In this document: piece by piece, positions 10,692 to 22,665 of the stretch
Layout of the letters: every line of letters starts with the position of its first letter
Numbering within the stretch: the first letter of the stretch is position 1
Assembly: GCA_036873135.1 (NCBI GenBank)
Contig: JAPTYO010000002.1
Location: 17,820,452-17,884,451, forward strand
DNA: 64,000 nt
Source: Clarkia xantiana subsp. parviflora
Taxonomy: Eukaryota; Streptophyta; Magnoliopsida; Myrtales; Onagraceae
Reading direction: 5' to 3'
The notes under the pieces: generated by a model
Seen by the model: the letters and a program-made list of their open reading frames with translations, nothing else
Database searches by the model: none
What the model was told of the DNA's origin: nothing
Translations under genes and position numbers: made by a program

Positions 10692-12797
10692 TTGTCAGTA
10701 CATGCCTTGTCTGGGGTACACTCTTATTCTACTATGATGATAGTTGGTTCAATGGGAACTCGCAGGCTTCAGATCCTTATTGATTCAAGTTCCACTCATA
10801 TTTTCATTAATGAAAAATCAGTTTCTAAGCTGAGTTGTGCATTGGTTGATGTACCAGCTATGCATGTAAGTGTTGATAATGGTAGCAAGTTACCTTGTGT
10901 GAAGATGTGCTCAGGATTCCAATGGATGATGCAGGGCACTTGGTTTACCACAGATGTGTTGGTCATTCCTTTAGATAAGTATGATATGGTTTTGGGAATT
11001 CAGTGGCTCAGGACACTTGATGATATAGTTTGGAACTTTAAGAAGTTGACTATGCAGTTTGAAGTGGAATGCAAGAAAGTCAGTTTAAAGGGTACTGACT
11101 ATAATAACCTTGCTATTTGCTCTGTGGAGAAGATGAATGCTTACTTGCAAAATGATCAGCAGGTAATATCAGCGCATCTATGCTGTATTCAACTTGCCGA
11201 TGATAAGTCTGGTCAAGCTGTTCACTCCTCGAATATAGTGGACTGTGTTGAGTCAAGCCAATTGTCTGCCTTGCTGAATAAATTTGATGATCTTTTCCAA
11301 ATTCCTACTGCTTTGCCCCCATTTAGGAATAAGGAACACCAGATTGTGTTGAAGGAGGGTGTTTCAGCATTGAATTTGAAACCATATAGATACCATGCTG
11401 CTCAAAAGGATGTGATTGAGCAAATGATTAAGGAACTGCTTGATTCAGGAGTAATTCGTAGTAGCAAGAGTCTATTTGCTGCCCCAGTGGTTTTGGTCAA
11501 AAAGAAGGATGGATCTTGGAGGATGTGTGTGGATTATAGGAGATTAAATGAAGCCACTGTCAAGGATAGGTTCCCTATTCCTTTGGTAGAAGAATTGTTA
11601 GATGAATTGCATGGTGCTGTTATTTTTTCAAAGATTGACTTGAGAGCTGGATACTACCAAATTCGAATGTGGCCAGAGGATGTGCATAAGACAGCATTTA
11701 GAACTCACCAGGGGCATTATGAGTTCTTAGTTATGCCTTTTGGTCTCACTAATGCTCCAGCCACCTTTCAAGCATTGATGAACACGGTTTTTCAACCACT
11801 TCTTCGAAAGTGTGTTTTGGTTTTCTTTGATGATATACTTGTCTACAGTAAGTCAATGGAAGACCATTTGAAGCACTTGGAAGAGGTTTTCTCTCTTTTA
11901 AGGAAGTATGAGTTGTATGCTAAGAAGTCTAAGTGTGCTTTTGGAGGTGCTGCTGTTGAGTATCTTGGACATGTAATCTCAGCAAAATGGGTCACCACTA
12001 AACCATCCAAGGTTGAATCAGTAAGATGTTGGCCCACTCCTGCCAATATCAAACAATTAAGAGGTTTCCTTGGTTTAACTGGCTATTATAGGCGATTTAT
12101 CAAAGGTTATGGTGAGTTGGCTCGACCCTTGACTGAATTGCTTAGGAAAGACAACTTCCATTGGTCTGAGAGTGCTCAGGAAGCATTTGAAAACTTGAGA
12201 AATGTCTTGATTACGGCCCCAGTGCTAGCATTACTAGACTTCTCTAAGCCCTTTGTTGTGGAGACTGATGCTTCATCTAAGGGAATGGGAGCCGTGCTTA
12301 TGCAGGATCAACATCCTCTTGCCTATATCAGCAAAGCTTTATCTCCTAGACAGCAGGTATTATCTGTTTATGAGAAAGAGTTACTTGCTATTCTCTTTGC
12401 TGTTAAGCAATGGCATTACTATTTGATTGCTGGCCACTTTATAATCAAAACAAATCATAAGAGCCTCAAGGACTTATTAGAGCAAAAGATTACTACTCCA
12501 TTGCAACATACTTGCCTCTCTAAACTCATGGGCTATGACTATGAGATTCTCTATAAGAAGGGGAAGGAGAATATAGTTGCAGATGCTATTTCAAGGGTGC
12601 AGGGTGCTGAGCTATTCACCTTGGCAGTTTCAGCTATAAACTATGGTCTGTTGCCACGAATTCAGCAAAGTTGGGAGGAAGATGCTGATATTCAACAAAT
12701 CTTGAGTGCATTATCTACAGGAAGTGGCCCTCTCAATTATTCTTGGGATGGTTCTATTTTAAGGAAAACGAGGGAAGTTGGTGATTGGGAGAGATGA
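10692..12797 (+). pseudogene. Protease, reverse transcriptase and RNase H of the gypsy element
   Basis: 701 codons are open. The aspartic protease region begins near residue 26, but its active-site D-S/T-G reads D31-S32-S33, replacing the essential glycine. RT follows with conserved KKKDGSWRMCVDYRRLN and FPIP blocks and a catalytic FFDD at about 378-381. Next is the RNase H region (VVETDASSKGMGAVL at about 523) and the YKKGKENIVADAISR tail. The frame ends in a premature TGA after a one-base shift near 12770. RT motifs look intact; protease is probably dead. Stop and frameshifts prevent a gag-pol polyprotein. Confidence 0.88.
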
Positions 12798-12813
12798 GCA
12801 ATTAAGAAAATAG

Positions 12814-13962
12814 TTGCTTGAAATTTACCATACTTCTCCGGTTGGAGGACATTCTGGAATGAGGGGCACTTTACAACGCCTCAAGGATCTCTGTTACTGG
12901 AAGGGACTTACTAAGGATGTGCGGCAATTTGTGAGAACCTGTGTTGTTTGCCAAAGGAACAAATATGAAAGTGTAGCTTCTCCTGGGTTGCTGAGCCCAC
13001 TGCCAGTTCCTCACTCAGTCTTTACTGACATTTTCATGGATTTTATTGGAGGGTTACCTAATTCCAAAGGCAAGGACACCATTTTTGTGGTTGTTGATAG
13101 GTTAACCAAGTTGGCTCACTTCATGCCTATGTCACATCCCTTCTCTGCAGCTCAAGTAGCTCAGGTGTTCTTTGATGCAGTGTTCAAACTGCATGGTTGC
13201 CCTACTACGATTGTCTCGGATAGAGATACAATTTTTCTAAGTGGTTTTTGGAAAGATTTGTTTAAGCTGCAGGGTGTTTCCTTGCACATGTATACTGCCT
13301 ATCATCCACAAACTGAGGTTATCAACAGGTGTTTGGAGAGTTATTTGCGTTGCATGACCTTTGAAAGACCTACTTCTTGGTTAACTCTTGCTGAATGGTG
13401 GTACAATACGAACTATCATACAGCTATAGGAATGACTCCAATTCAGTCATTATATGGAGTTCCTCCTCCTCTCCACATTCCCTATATTGCCAAGGATCCT
13501 AAGGTTGAATCAGTGGATGAGCTACTCAGGTCAAGAGAAGCCAATATTCAAATGTTGAGGCATCACCTGTTAAGAAGCCAAAACAGGATGAAGCAACTAG
13601 CTGATAAGGGACGATCTGATAGAGTTTTCTCAGTGGGAGACTGGGTTTATCTCAAGTTGCAACCTTACAAGCAATCTATTGTCAGAGGAACTCACTCAAA
13701 CAACAAGCTATCTCCTAAGTTCTATGGTCCCTTCTTGGTGTTAGAAAAGATTGGCTTTGTGGCTTATCGTTTGGATCTCCCTAGTGATGCACACATACAT
13801 CCAATGTTCCATATCTCTTTGCTCAAGAAAGTAAAAGGTCCCATTGCTTCAGTGATTCCTCTTCCATCTATAGCTCCTGCTTCTCGATTCCATCTTCTCC
13901 CTAAGCTCATATTGGATAAGAAGCGCCAGGAGGGGCAACAAGGCTACTACCAAAGTCTTTGA
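12814..13962 (+). pseudogene. Integrase of the gypsy element
   Basis: The open stretch begins just after an in-frame TAG at 12811-12813. A His/Cys zinc-binding region is visible (H...H near the start, then CVVC). The core follows, with FMDFIGGLP and IVSDRD providing two catalytic Asp residues. The third-residue block reads HPQTEVINRCLESY; compared with the usual family pattern about four residues are missing just before the catalytic Glu, which would spoil the D-35-E spacing. The C-terminal module (KFYGPF, HPMFHISLLK) is typical of gypsy integrases. The frame is lost by a one-base shift near 13920. Confidence 0.85.
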
Positions 13963-14048
13963 TTCAGTGGCATGGCCTACCAGTGTCGGAGGCAACTTGG
14001 GAGTATCTTGACGAATTTCGTGCTAGGTTTCCTGACTTTGATCCTTGA
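13959..14048 (+). pseudogene. Chromodomain-like C-terminus, out of frame
   Basis: In a different frame from the integrase, a peptide with LIQWHGLP, EATWE and FPDFDP runs to TGA at 14046-14048. This matches the truncated chromodomain tail of plant chromovirus integrases, which targets insertion to chromatin marks. It is cut off from the integrase by the shift near 13920. Confidence 0.75.
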
Positions 14049-14061
14049 GGTCAAGGTTCTT

Positions 14062-14076
14062 TGATGGGGGGAGTAT
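14062..14076 (+). promoter_or_regulatory. Polypurine tract
   Basis: A GATGGGGGGAG run just before the 3' LTR, the expected plus-strand primer site. Confidence 0.7.
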
Positions 14077-14275
14077 TGATATGTACTTTTGGTACTTAAT
14101 AAGAGTTTGAGGGCCTTTCTAGCTAGTCATTAAAGTTAGAGGGTCGTTTTATAATTTTAGAAAGCTTGGCTGTTATAACAGACTTTTGAGAGAGTATAAA
14201 GGCGGAAAATGATGTTGTAATAGCTAGCTTGATTTCTAGTGAATTATGAGGTGATTTCTGAGTTTGTTCACATCA
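14077..14275 (+). repeat. 3' LTR of the gypsy element
   Basis: 199 bp, eight substitutions from the 5' LTR, followed by the TSD TCGGA. Confidence 0.9.
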
Positions 14276-14662
14276 TCGGACCATGGCTAGGGTCGTTGGA
14301 CCTGAGCGACCATACCCATGCTCCGACCTAGCCATGGGTCGGACCATGACTAGGTCAATTTAGCCCTATGGAGCGGTTGATAATGTTTAATGGCTAAATT
14401 GCAAAAATAAAAAGTTAGGACAACAAATTTGAGGACTAAACTGACCAAAATAAAAATAAAAATAAAAAAAAAAATTGGACTAGGCATGTGCAAGTCACAT
14501 GACTATTTAACGGTCAAACTGACGGTCAACTAACGGATGGACCAAAAGTCAAAAGTTTTCAAACATATGGTACCAAAACTGTGCAAAAAAACAATTTGGA
14601 CTAAAACTCAATAATAGTTGTCAAACATGTTGAACCAAAAGACATGTTAACCCTTCTAGTTT

Positions 14663-15508
14663 CTAACTTAACCACGCCAGATAAGCAACGAGTCATGAAA
14701 CTAGAAACAAAACTTAACTGTGGCCTCACATGAATCAAAACTAACAAAAAGCAATTGAGACCTACGTATCAAGTTTGCTATTGAATCATTATAATAGCAA
14801 AATTCCTATAATAAGAACACTTCAATCTACGTGACAATAAGAACTACTTAGTACATCACTGTTTTGTGTCAATTTGAGTTAATGGAATCCATTCGACATC
14901 CGTGGCAAAAAAAAAAAAAAAAAGATAATTCTAAATGACCCATGATTACAATAATCCCAATGCAAACATGTCATGTAGGCTCGTTGAGCACAAAACATGA
15001 CTGAATTAAGTAAATTTATACTTCTCGACTTGATCGAAGACTCAAACTGAGGTTGAACTACCATGTAAAAATCAATTCTATCAGTTTACATCTGAGAATC
15101 AAAAGGAATTTGACAAAAGAAATACAGAACATCATGGTACATTACATGACAACAATACCCAAAAAAAGCCCCTCCCTTGCAAAAGTCTAAACAAGTGTGA
15201 CATACTATTACTGATGATCCCTTCTTCTCCCTACCCTTACATACTTCTACTCAATTTTTCTCATTTTCCTCTCAACTAATATTTTTGTTGCTTTTTTTTT
15301 CTTCCAGACTTGGCTTCTACACCTCTTCTCTGTTCTTTTGTGTTCCATCTCCTCCTCATGTACAGATAAAAGAAACGACGGTAGATTATGGCTACCAACT
15401 ACGTGGATATTATATGATGATGATGGTGATAATGCTATATTTTCTGTATATATAGTTTCAAAAAGCTCCTCTCTCACTAACAGCCACAGTGGGGTCCCAA
15501 CCATTCAT
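14663..15508 (-). other. Intergenic DNA and 3'UTR of the CID7-like gene
   Basis: No coding frame is convincing. The part nearest 15508 is the 3'UTR of the minus-strand gene. An A18 run lies near 14906-14923. The frame that seems open at 15247-15504 has no family resemblance and lies in the UTR. Confidence 0.5.
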
Positions 15509-18500
15509 TCAGTATAACACAACACGAAGAAGGCCTGGTTGGGGCTCCGTGAAATCCAGACCTTCCTCCTCCAGCAGGTACCTTTGTATGGCCACAGGAA
15601 GCCTCGCAGGAGTGCGGGACCCACGTGTGTGGTGACCTGTGCCCACACAGATGTAAACATGGAGTCGTTGGTCATTGGCTCGAGCAGCGGTCCTCAGCAC
15701 GGCTAGCTCGTGTTTCAGTACATGGATGGCTTCTGTTACGTGGAGCCCGTGGAGATCGATCATCCGCTCTGCACCCTGCATCTCGGTCGCTGAGACTGGG
15801 TTCCTGAACAAAGCAAAAAGATTGTAAGTTGAAAAGTTCAATTTTTTTTAAAGTTCAAACGAAAAAGAAAGTGTAAATATGCTACAACATAAGAGGCTTA
15901 ATCTGTGAGGAAGGAGAACCCTTTTACTATTTCAGGAACTATTGATTATCTCATTCTCAAAGCAAATCACTGTTTTTTTAAAAATGTAATTTTTCAATTC
16001 ATCACTGAACTCTTCTATGAGAAGCTCGGTTTAAGAGGAAGAAGCATATTTTAGAAGTTATTGATTATCTCAATTCTCATTTGTGATTATTTATCACCAA
16101 CTCATTTGTCGATCCCACTTGAAAGAGGGCAAGGATTTTTATGATTTTCATTAATACCAAGATGACATTTTTATGATTAGTAGGCACTTTCTCAAGTGTG
16201 GTATAAAAGGCAGTTTTGTATGATTGAAACCAAATTATATTTCGAAAGAGCAACAAACCTCTGACGAAAAATTGATTCTTGAGCTTTTCCATGTGCTGCT
16301 TTCATGTGCATACTATGATACTGCCCCTTGACACTCAGTTCCTTTGCTAGTGCTTTATTGCCAACCAGATATGCTTGTCGTGCCTGTAATGAATTAATAA
16401 TTGATGACAAGTAAATAAATCCCAACAAGGGTTCATCGTTTATAGACATTATATTGTCTAGTCATTATCCGCATACTTGACAAGTGTCCGTTGTAGATAA
16501 GAAGCCAGGGAAGGATTTCTCTAGCGATAAATCTATATATAGCTAGCACAAACCTGTTCAAAAAATGCGTTCCGTAAGCGAGCGTGATCACGGGCTTCTT
16601 CACGCAACTCACTATACAAATTTGCTGTCATCCCAACAATGTCAAACTCGAAAGATATATGCCAAAATACTATTTTTTCCCACAAGTAGAATAATTTGCT
16701 TTCATCCCAACAATGTCAAAATCGATAGATATATGCAAAAATACTATTTTTCCCATAATAAGTAGAATAAGTGTAAAGGAAGGGGTTACTGGTTGAGGAA
16801 TATTACCCACGGCATCTCCAGTTTCGAGCCACACAGGAGCTACTCGAGAAGGAACGCGATTTTGTGACCTGTCGGTGTAGATGCTCCTTCCATTCCCACT
16901 ACTATAAGCACTAGCTAATACTTGGGAACTTCTACTAGAACCGATTGTAGGGTTAGCAGAGCCATTTCTGTCGTACTTCCAGATACCAGAGTCTCGGGAT
17001 GGCAATTTCTTGACAGCTGAAGCAAAATCTATAGCTCCTCTTGATGGAGCTGCTGAGCTAGACTTAAACATGAGTAGTTGGTCCTTGTCATTGTTGGGTC
17101 TATATGAACTGCCGTTTTGTAGAAGATCATCTCCTACATACTTCTGTAGCCCGTTCTGATTTTCTTGTGTAGAAAGAGCAGGGAAGTCCATTGCGCTGAG
17201 ATTGGGAGCTGACACGGTCTTTGAGCTCAGATTCAGATTAAAAGCACCATCAATTTGGAGCTACATTTCCCAACAGGAAAAAATAATATGTGAGGCGAAA
17301 TTCACCTAATAATATAAAGGAACTAAGATAAACAAAAACTGCAAAATTCTTTTACGCCGACCAGGAATGTACTTCAACAAGGCATTCACTCATGAGAAGT
17401 TTTCCTCCAACAGGAAAGGCAAACAGAAGATTAAGCAAACAATAAGCACTGGAAGCGCCAGAATGGAGCTTTGATGAATTGATTAACAGTACATGTAGGT
17501 CAATTATCTTATTGTTGAGCCTTGCAGCAGGAACATGGGGCAGGGGCTGTCACATACAGACTAAACTTGAAATTGGTTTATTGGTTTACTGCAAAAAAGT
17601 TGGTGGAGCTGTGTAGGCATCAAGAAATGAACACTCCAGAACTCATACCACCAACAATACAGTCGAATATAATATCTTCCCTTTCCACTTTCAGATTAGT
17701 AATAACTTAGAGTGAAACTCTTTCAAACACTTTCAAATGAATGCTTCCAATAATATACTCCCTTTCACTAGCAATGAACGATTCTTGCCTCCTATTTTAT
17801 TATAGAGAAACATGATTATATCTCAAAAGTCAAAACCTGATCCAATTCAAGCAGACCTCAAAATCGGATGGGGTTTCTGCAGGTTGGTTGTAAGTTCAAA
17901 TGTGGCGCATGACCTACAGAAGTTAGCATTGTAGGTTAGTTTTCGGAATAGGAGTATACCTCTAGCTGAGTGAGCATTTCAATTGTCATGTTCATGTCAC
18001 ATCTGTTGGCATAGTAAACTTCAGCGAGACTATCAGTAGCAAATCCAGGAAAAACTGAGACCAAAAACTCAATTGGATTTGTCTGATTGCCATCAACCAT
18101 ACCATCCTCTCCCAAGACTTCATTTATTAACCCATGTCTAGAACTTCCATTGTAAGGATTTGACTCCGTAGTACCACCAAAAAGCTGATCAGTGTTCCCT
18201 AGTTGCTTGTCCCAAGGCTTAGATAGCATTTGTATATAGCTAGCTGAGGAAGCATCTTCTGCAAAAGCAGAACCAGAGAACCTTAGATTTTCGGTGAAGT
18301 TATTTCCATTAACCCCACGTGGAGAAATATCCTGAAGCTCATTCAGCACATATCCACTGGCTGCAGAAGCTGAAAACCTAGCTGCTTCACTGTCATCATG
18401 CAAGGACAGACCAGCTAAAGAAAGGCCACGCAAACTCTGAGAGTTGTCTTCTCCCAAGACTTTGAAATCAGGAGTAATATCATCTGGAAGCTGGTGGCGC

Positions 18501-18748
18501 CAGAATTGATGAGCCTCATCATCAGAATTGTTTGAAATTGATGATTCTGTCCGGTTTACGACGGCTTTCCCCAAAGAACCTGAAGATGTAAACCTAGTTG
18601 CTGGATCAGTGTTGTTGGTGCTTACAGACGAAGGTGACCTGAGGGAGAAAGGAATGAACTCTGCTGCATGAGGATTTAAAGTTTTTGCTTTACTAATAGT
18701 GCCCAGGTTTGTGTCGTTTGTCTGGATTGCGTTCTTGGATATGCTCAT
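15509..18748 (-). CDS. CID7: CID7-like PABP-interacting protein (PAM2-CUE-DUF1771-Smr)
   Basis: Five coding exons on the minus strand: 18748-17960, 17260-16790, 16646-16554, 16383-16259 and 15803-15509. All introns are GT-AG and phases match, giving 590 aa. The PAM2 motif LNPHAAEFIPF (residues 24-34) is the signature that binds the MLLE domain of poly(A)-binding protein. A CUE ubiquitin-binding domain lies at about 224-263 (FPGF, ending exon 1). DUF1771 spans about 421-492, followed by a C-terminal Smr domain with DLHGLH at 509-514 and VGTGHHT, the DxH and GTGxH nuclease-type motifs. This order is that of Arabidopsis CID7 (CTC-interacting domain 7). Exon 3 starts at CGAG|TTTGAC, within a small tandem duplication. 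A 5'UTR exon lies at about 19491-19640, with more 5'UTR at 18749-18838. It seems intact. Role in mRNA metabolism is by family. Confidence 0.92.
16621..16765 (-). repeat. Tandem duplication of an intron-exon boundary in the CID7-like gene
   Basis: About 70 bp is repeated head to tail: the block holding GACATTGTTGGGATGA and TATATC occurs at about 16624-16683 and 16693-16757. Only the copy nearer the exon has CGAG|TTTGAC, which keeps the frame. The other has ATCGATTTTGAC, lacking the AG. The duplicated copy lies in the intron. Confidence 0.8.
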
Positions 18749-19640
18749 TCTTTGTTGTAAGTTCTAAATCAATATACTCTACATTCAGAAAAGTTGACCT
18801 TAAAGAGAAAACTGAGTCCTTCAAGACTCAAACGACACCTGCAAATGGAATTTGATCTTTCAGTTCAAAAATCCTCGAAAAAAGAAACACTTGGAACAGA
18901 TTTTTCTATTCCTAAATAGAAAAACAAAAATCTAATAACTTGCACACCATCAACAAGTAATTGACATTCTAGTCAGACATTCTAGTCAGACAACCTTATC
19001 CTTTAAGCTATGACTACTTGAGAGGGCACAAACTCACAACATTCACCAAATCGGACCTTTAGTAACAGTAAATCGAAGTCACCAAGAAACTAAAAAAAAA
19101 TACATGAAGGTATGGAATTAGCTAAATTTCTAAAAAACTATATAAAAGAAAAGCTGAGAAATGGCACCGAGATTGCTACATATCGCATCTTGAGCTAAAT
19201 AAAGAGTATCATTAAAGAACAAAACACAGAATTATTATAACACTGCATAATTGCGACATAAATCAATACTCAGCACACCAAAACCCAGCCCGAACCCCCA
19301 AAATTCCGAATTTTGACCAGATAATTCAATCAAATCCGTGGACTGTAAACAGCCACGCAAATGACTCCACCTACTGAGAAGAAGCAACAATAAAACCTAA
19401 CGAATCAAAATTCTGAAAAACCAACACGAAGGAGCAATCAGTGAAGCCGCTGAAAGATCTAGTACTGATGGAAGCTCGGGATTGTTATACCTTTACGATA
19501 CAAATCGAATCGATCCATCAGATAAGGTCAAACGAGATCAGAATTGAAGTAAGAGAGCAGATAGAGTGAGAGAGGAGGAGGAAAAGATAGAAAGAGATTG
19601 GTAGTTGGGAAGGGGATTGCAGAAATTAGGGTTTGGAGAT
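18749..19640 (-). other. 5'UTR exons and leader intron of the CID7-like gene
   Basis: The coding exon extends upstream to an acceptor TTTGCAG|GTGTCG (exon edge 18838). A leader exon at about 19491-19640 ends in TTTACG... read on the minus strand as GTAAAG|GTATAAC. The intron between is about 650 bp. The leader is GA/CT-rich as in plant 5'UTRs. The exact transcription start is not known. Confidence 0.6.
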
Positions 19641-21036
19641 GAGGAAGAAGGTCGTCTTCGTTCAACAGTATTATCTCTGCTATGAGGCTGCTTTCGCTCC
19701 CTCTCTATCTATTCTCTATGTATAATACTCTTTCCTTATTTTCTCTTCTTTCTTTCTATTTATTTATATTTATAATTATAATATATATATATATATATAT
19801 CTTGTGCGTTTTAATAATCTACTACAATGGCAGTTTACCAAAAAAGAAAAAAAAATCTACGATGGCTTAGGTGTATGTATGGTACTACACATCATCACCA
19901 GCCACCACCGCACTTTAATATTTCTTTTTTGTATTTTCAAATTCAAAGAAATACCACTTGCTCTTGCTTTCCACTCAATTTTTTACTCCAAAAAACAAGA
20001 TTGTAATGCCTCAATTTTTTTATGAATTAACCTAATCTTCTTTTTTCAAATTTAAAACAAATTAACTAAAAAAACTATACAAATGGTTTATGATTAAAAC
20101 TCAACAAAACCATATAATTACATAATATGCATTATTAAGTTAAATACTTTTGTTCCACATACTGTATTGTATTTTATATAGTTAGTCTTTTAAGTAAAAA
20201 ATCAGAAATTCAGAATATGATATAAATGCATAATAATAATTAAGTAATAGTATACACTATCATATCATTTTTCTAACTAGCAATATGTCAACTGCAATTC
20301 GAGATTCATCTCAATATATTTTTTATTATCAATCTGAAATCAACTTCACTAGCAAAAAGTTACTTAAATTGTCAAGACTCAATTACACAAAAATTCAGAT
20401 ACTTTGTTATAAGATGTTTATTACCATTATTATATAAAATTAAGATTGAGACTAATAAAATTTGGATGCGTTAGTAAATTAGATAATAATAAATTCGTGA
20501 AATTAACAGTTTTGAAATTTAAAATAGACACTACAAGAAATCTAGTCATTTGTGATTCGTGAATGATTTGTTTCTAAGGGACATGTAACATTATTTGTAA
20601 GGAAATTGGAAAAATCTCTTACAAATACAACATTTAAAATTTTTGTAAAAGAATGACTCCTAACAAAAAGCTTAGTTAAAAAATTCCTCGAAAACTCTTT
20701 TGAATATCCTTTGAAAATCCCTCAAAACATAATAAATTCCTAAAATTTTTCAATAATTCGTGAGTGAATTGTTTCCTTAAAAAAATGTCGTAACAAATTG
20801 ACAATTTTCTGGGTGAGAATTTTTTAGCTCAAAGGCTTAATATCATATAAGATAATCGATGATTATAAAATTTTAAAGGCACAAGAAAACTCCATCTATT
20901 TATTTAACATAAAATAATACTTACCATTTATATAAATATATATTACTTTTATCGATAATGTTATCTAATACTAAACATGACAAAAATATAATAGAACAGG
21001 ATTGTATATTAAGTTGAATTGATTACAGTATACTCA

Positions 21037-21075
<39 letters not shown>

Positions 21076-21312
21076 CTAAAATATTATATCTCATAATATT
21101 TATAGTATATATATTCCTAATAAAAAATAATAATAACTTTTTATACGCTACTATCTTCAATTTACAAGTTATTTTATAATCATGGTAAATTAGATATTAT
21201 GAGATTTCTAATACTATATAACATCATTTACTTTTTAATAATAAAAAGATATTTTTTTTTAATATATTAATTTAAGTAATCACGTATAGAAATACATATA
21301 TTAATAACTCGT
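19641..21312. other. Promoter region then AT-rich intergenic DNA
   Basis: 19641-19820 is the likely promoter of the minus-strand gene, with (AT)n at about 19778-19800 and TATA-like sequence. The rest is AT-rich with no gene. (TA)n at about 21046-21074. Stops are frequent in all frames. Confidence 0.55.
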
Positions 21313-21320
21313 CATCATAC

Positions 21321-21757
21321 CAGTGTTTTAAAAACCGGACCGGGCCTTGGACCGGAAAGATGACCGGTTCCCGGTCTAACCGGTCCGACCCGGTTCAACC
21401 CGGTTCAATCCGGTTTTATTGCTTGAAGTGATTAGATTTAGAAATATATTTATAAAATATTTTTCTATCATTATATTTACAAGTTGTCATGTAGTTCAAT
21501 GGTAGCATGTTGCAATCCTCAAAGGATGTCATGGGTTCGAGTCTTGATATCTCCTATTAATATTTTTCTTAACAAAAAAGTACATTCTTCTCTCTTACAG
21601 TCAGACCGGTGCCGGTTTACCCGGTCCAACCCGGTTTATCCTGCCGAACCGATTCTGCTGTGCAGTCTTGTAAATTATCAGAACCGGACCGCTGATACAT
21701 CCGGTTTACGGTACGACCCGGTCCGACCGCCGGTCCGGTCCGGTTTTCAAAACACTG
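21321..21757. mobile_element. Non-autonomous hAT element with an internal tRNA-like segment
   Basis: The ends are CAGTGTTTTAAAAACCGG and the inverse of CCGGTTTTCAAAACACTG. The 8-bp TSD CATCATAC is at 21313-21320 and 21758-21765. Subterminal arms are dense in CCGGT/ACCGG motifs in both orientations. 437 bp, no transposase. Confidence 0.9.
21484..21556 (+). ncRNA. tRNA-like segment with Pol III A and B boxes inside the hAT MITE
   Basis: TAGTTCAATGGTAG resembles the tRNA A box and D arm, and GGGTTCGAGTC about 35 bases later matches the B box and T arm (GGTTCGANTCC). Spacing is tRNA-like, and a T-run (TATTTTT) follows near 21560-21565. The acceptor ends do not pair well, so it is a tRNA-derived relic rather than a working tRNA gene. 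A SINE fragment carried by the MITE is an alternative. Confidence 0.5.
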
Positions 21758-21765
21758 CATCATAC

Positions 21766-22099
21766 GATGGATTTGCATTAAAATAAAATATCGTAGATTG
21801 TAGTTTAATCCGTAGATGTCGGCTTGAGTTTTTTTTTTTGCCGAAATGATGTCGGCCTGAGTTACTGTCCTAAATTTATATATCTAGAAAGGAAAGTGAT
21901 AAGAGTTCCGATAGAAGATTCCAAGAGAAGCCGAAATGTGTCACAGTGACATGATAAGTAATTTATAGTAACTTTAAGGGTAAATGTATCACCTACAAAT
22001 TTCAGAATCTCTCGAAATTTCCTGTCAGAATCTGTATCAAAACCCATCTAGAAAATAATTAGATTGATCGAACTAAATTTAATATCTTTTTGGGGAAGT
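21766..22099. other. Spacer, no gene seen
   Basis: AT-rich DNA between the hAT MITE and the outer boundary of the nested block. Confidence 0.5.
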
Positions 22100-22665
22100 T
22101 CAAAACCTAGGGCGGAGCAAAAATCCCGACAAACCCAAATTCCCGAAAAACCCGCCCTAGCCCGTCCCGCAAATCCCGTCCTGAAATTAGACACAAGCCC
22201 GTATGCGATGAACTTTTACTCCCAACTAGGGCTAGGGCTAAGTCTAAGGATTTTAAAAAAAAACCTGAAAGTCCCGAATGTCCCTAGTTATTTACCATAA
22301 TTCAACAATTTACAACTTAAATAATCTAAGTATACTTAAACTACGTGTGCCTTGATGTATGTGATCGTGAATTCGATGTATTTGTTGATGAATTCAATGT
22401 ATGTGTTCGTGAATTTGATGAATGCTTGAACTTGAATTTGTATTGAGTTGAAAATTAAGGTTTATTTTCATTCTTAGGTGTAAACTAGGGTTGTCCCTAG
22501 GGCCGGCAATGGTGCGGTGAAAATCAAATAACCATGGTTATTCGCACCATTTACCGCAATGGTTAACCGTACCATTGCGGTGAGGTGCGGCTATGGTGAT
22601 AAGTTTTGTACCCATAATGGTTATGGTTATGGTATTGAATCTATAACCGCGGTTATAACCATCAC

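Larger units (their letters stand above)
9259..14275 (+). mobile_element. Ty3/gypsy LTR retrotransposon, chromovirus-like, decayed
   Basis: Two 199-bp LTRs (9259-9457 and 14077-14275) start TGATATG and end CACATCA. A 5-bp TSD TCGGA flanks them (9254-9258, 14276-14280). The primer site follows the 5' LTR and a G-rich polypurine tract precedes the 3' LTR. The order gag, protease, RT, RNase H, integrase, chromodomain is the Ty3/gypsy order. I count 8 substitutions between the LTRs (about 96% identity), so insertion is relatively recent, yet at least five lesions inactivate the frame. It sits inside the Mutator-like element, so it is the younger of the two. Confidence 0.92.
8789..14653. mobile_element. 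Mutator-like foldback element, split by an LTR retrotransposon
   Basis: A 9-bp target duplication TTCTAGTTT flanks it at 8780-8788 and 14654-14662. The left arm (8789-9258) and right arm (14281-14653) are long inverted repeats, with termini GGTTTAACAAG and, inverted, GGGTTAACATG. The inner arms repeat GACCATGGCTAGGTC-type motifs in both orientations. Without the nested insertion it is about 843 bp and has no transposase, so it is a MULE-type MITE. A decayed relative lies at about 46800-47190. Confidence 0.85.

Noticed and set aside
15247..15504. 85-codon minus-strand frame just downstream of the CID7-like stop codon
   Set aside because: It lies in the 3'UTR and has no resemblance to a known family.
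21484..21556. Working tRNA gene
   Set aside because: A and B boxes are present, but acceptor-stem ends do not pair and the anticodon arm is poor.
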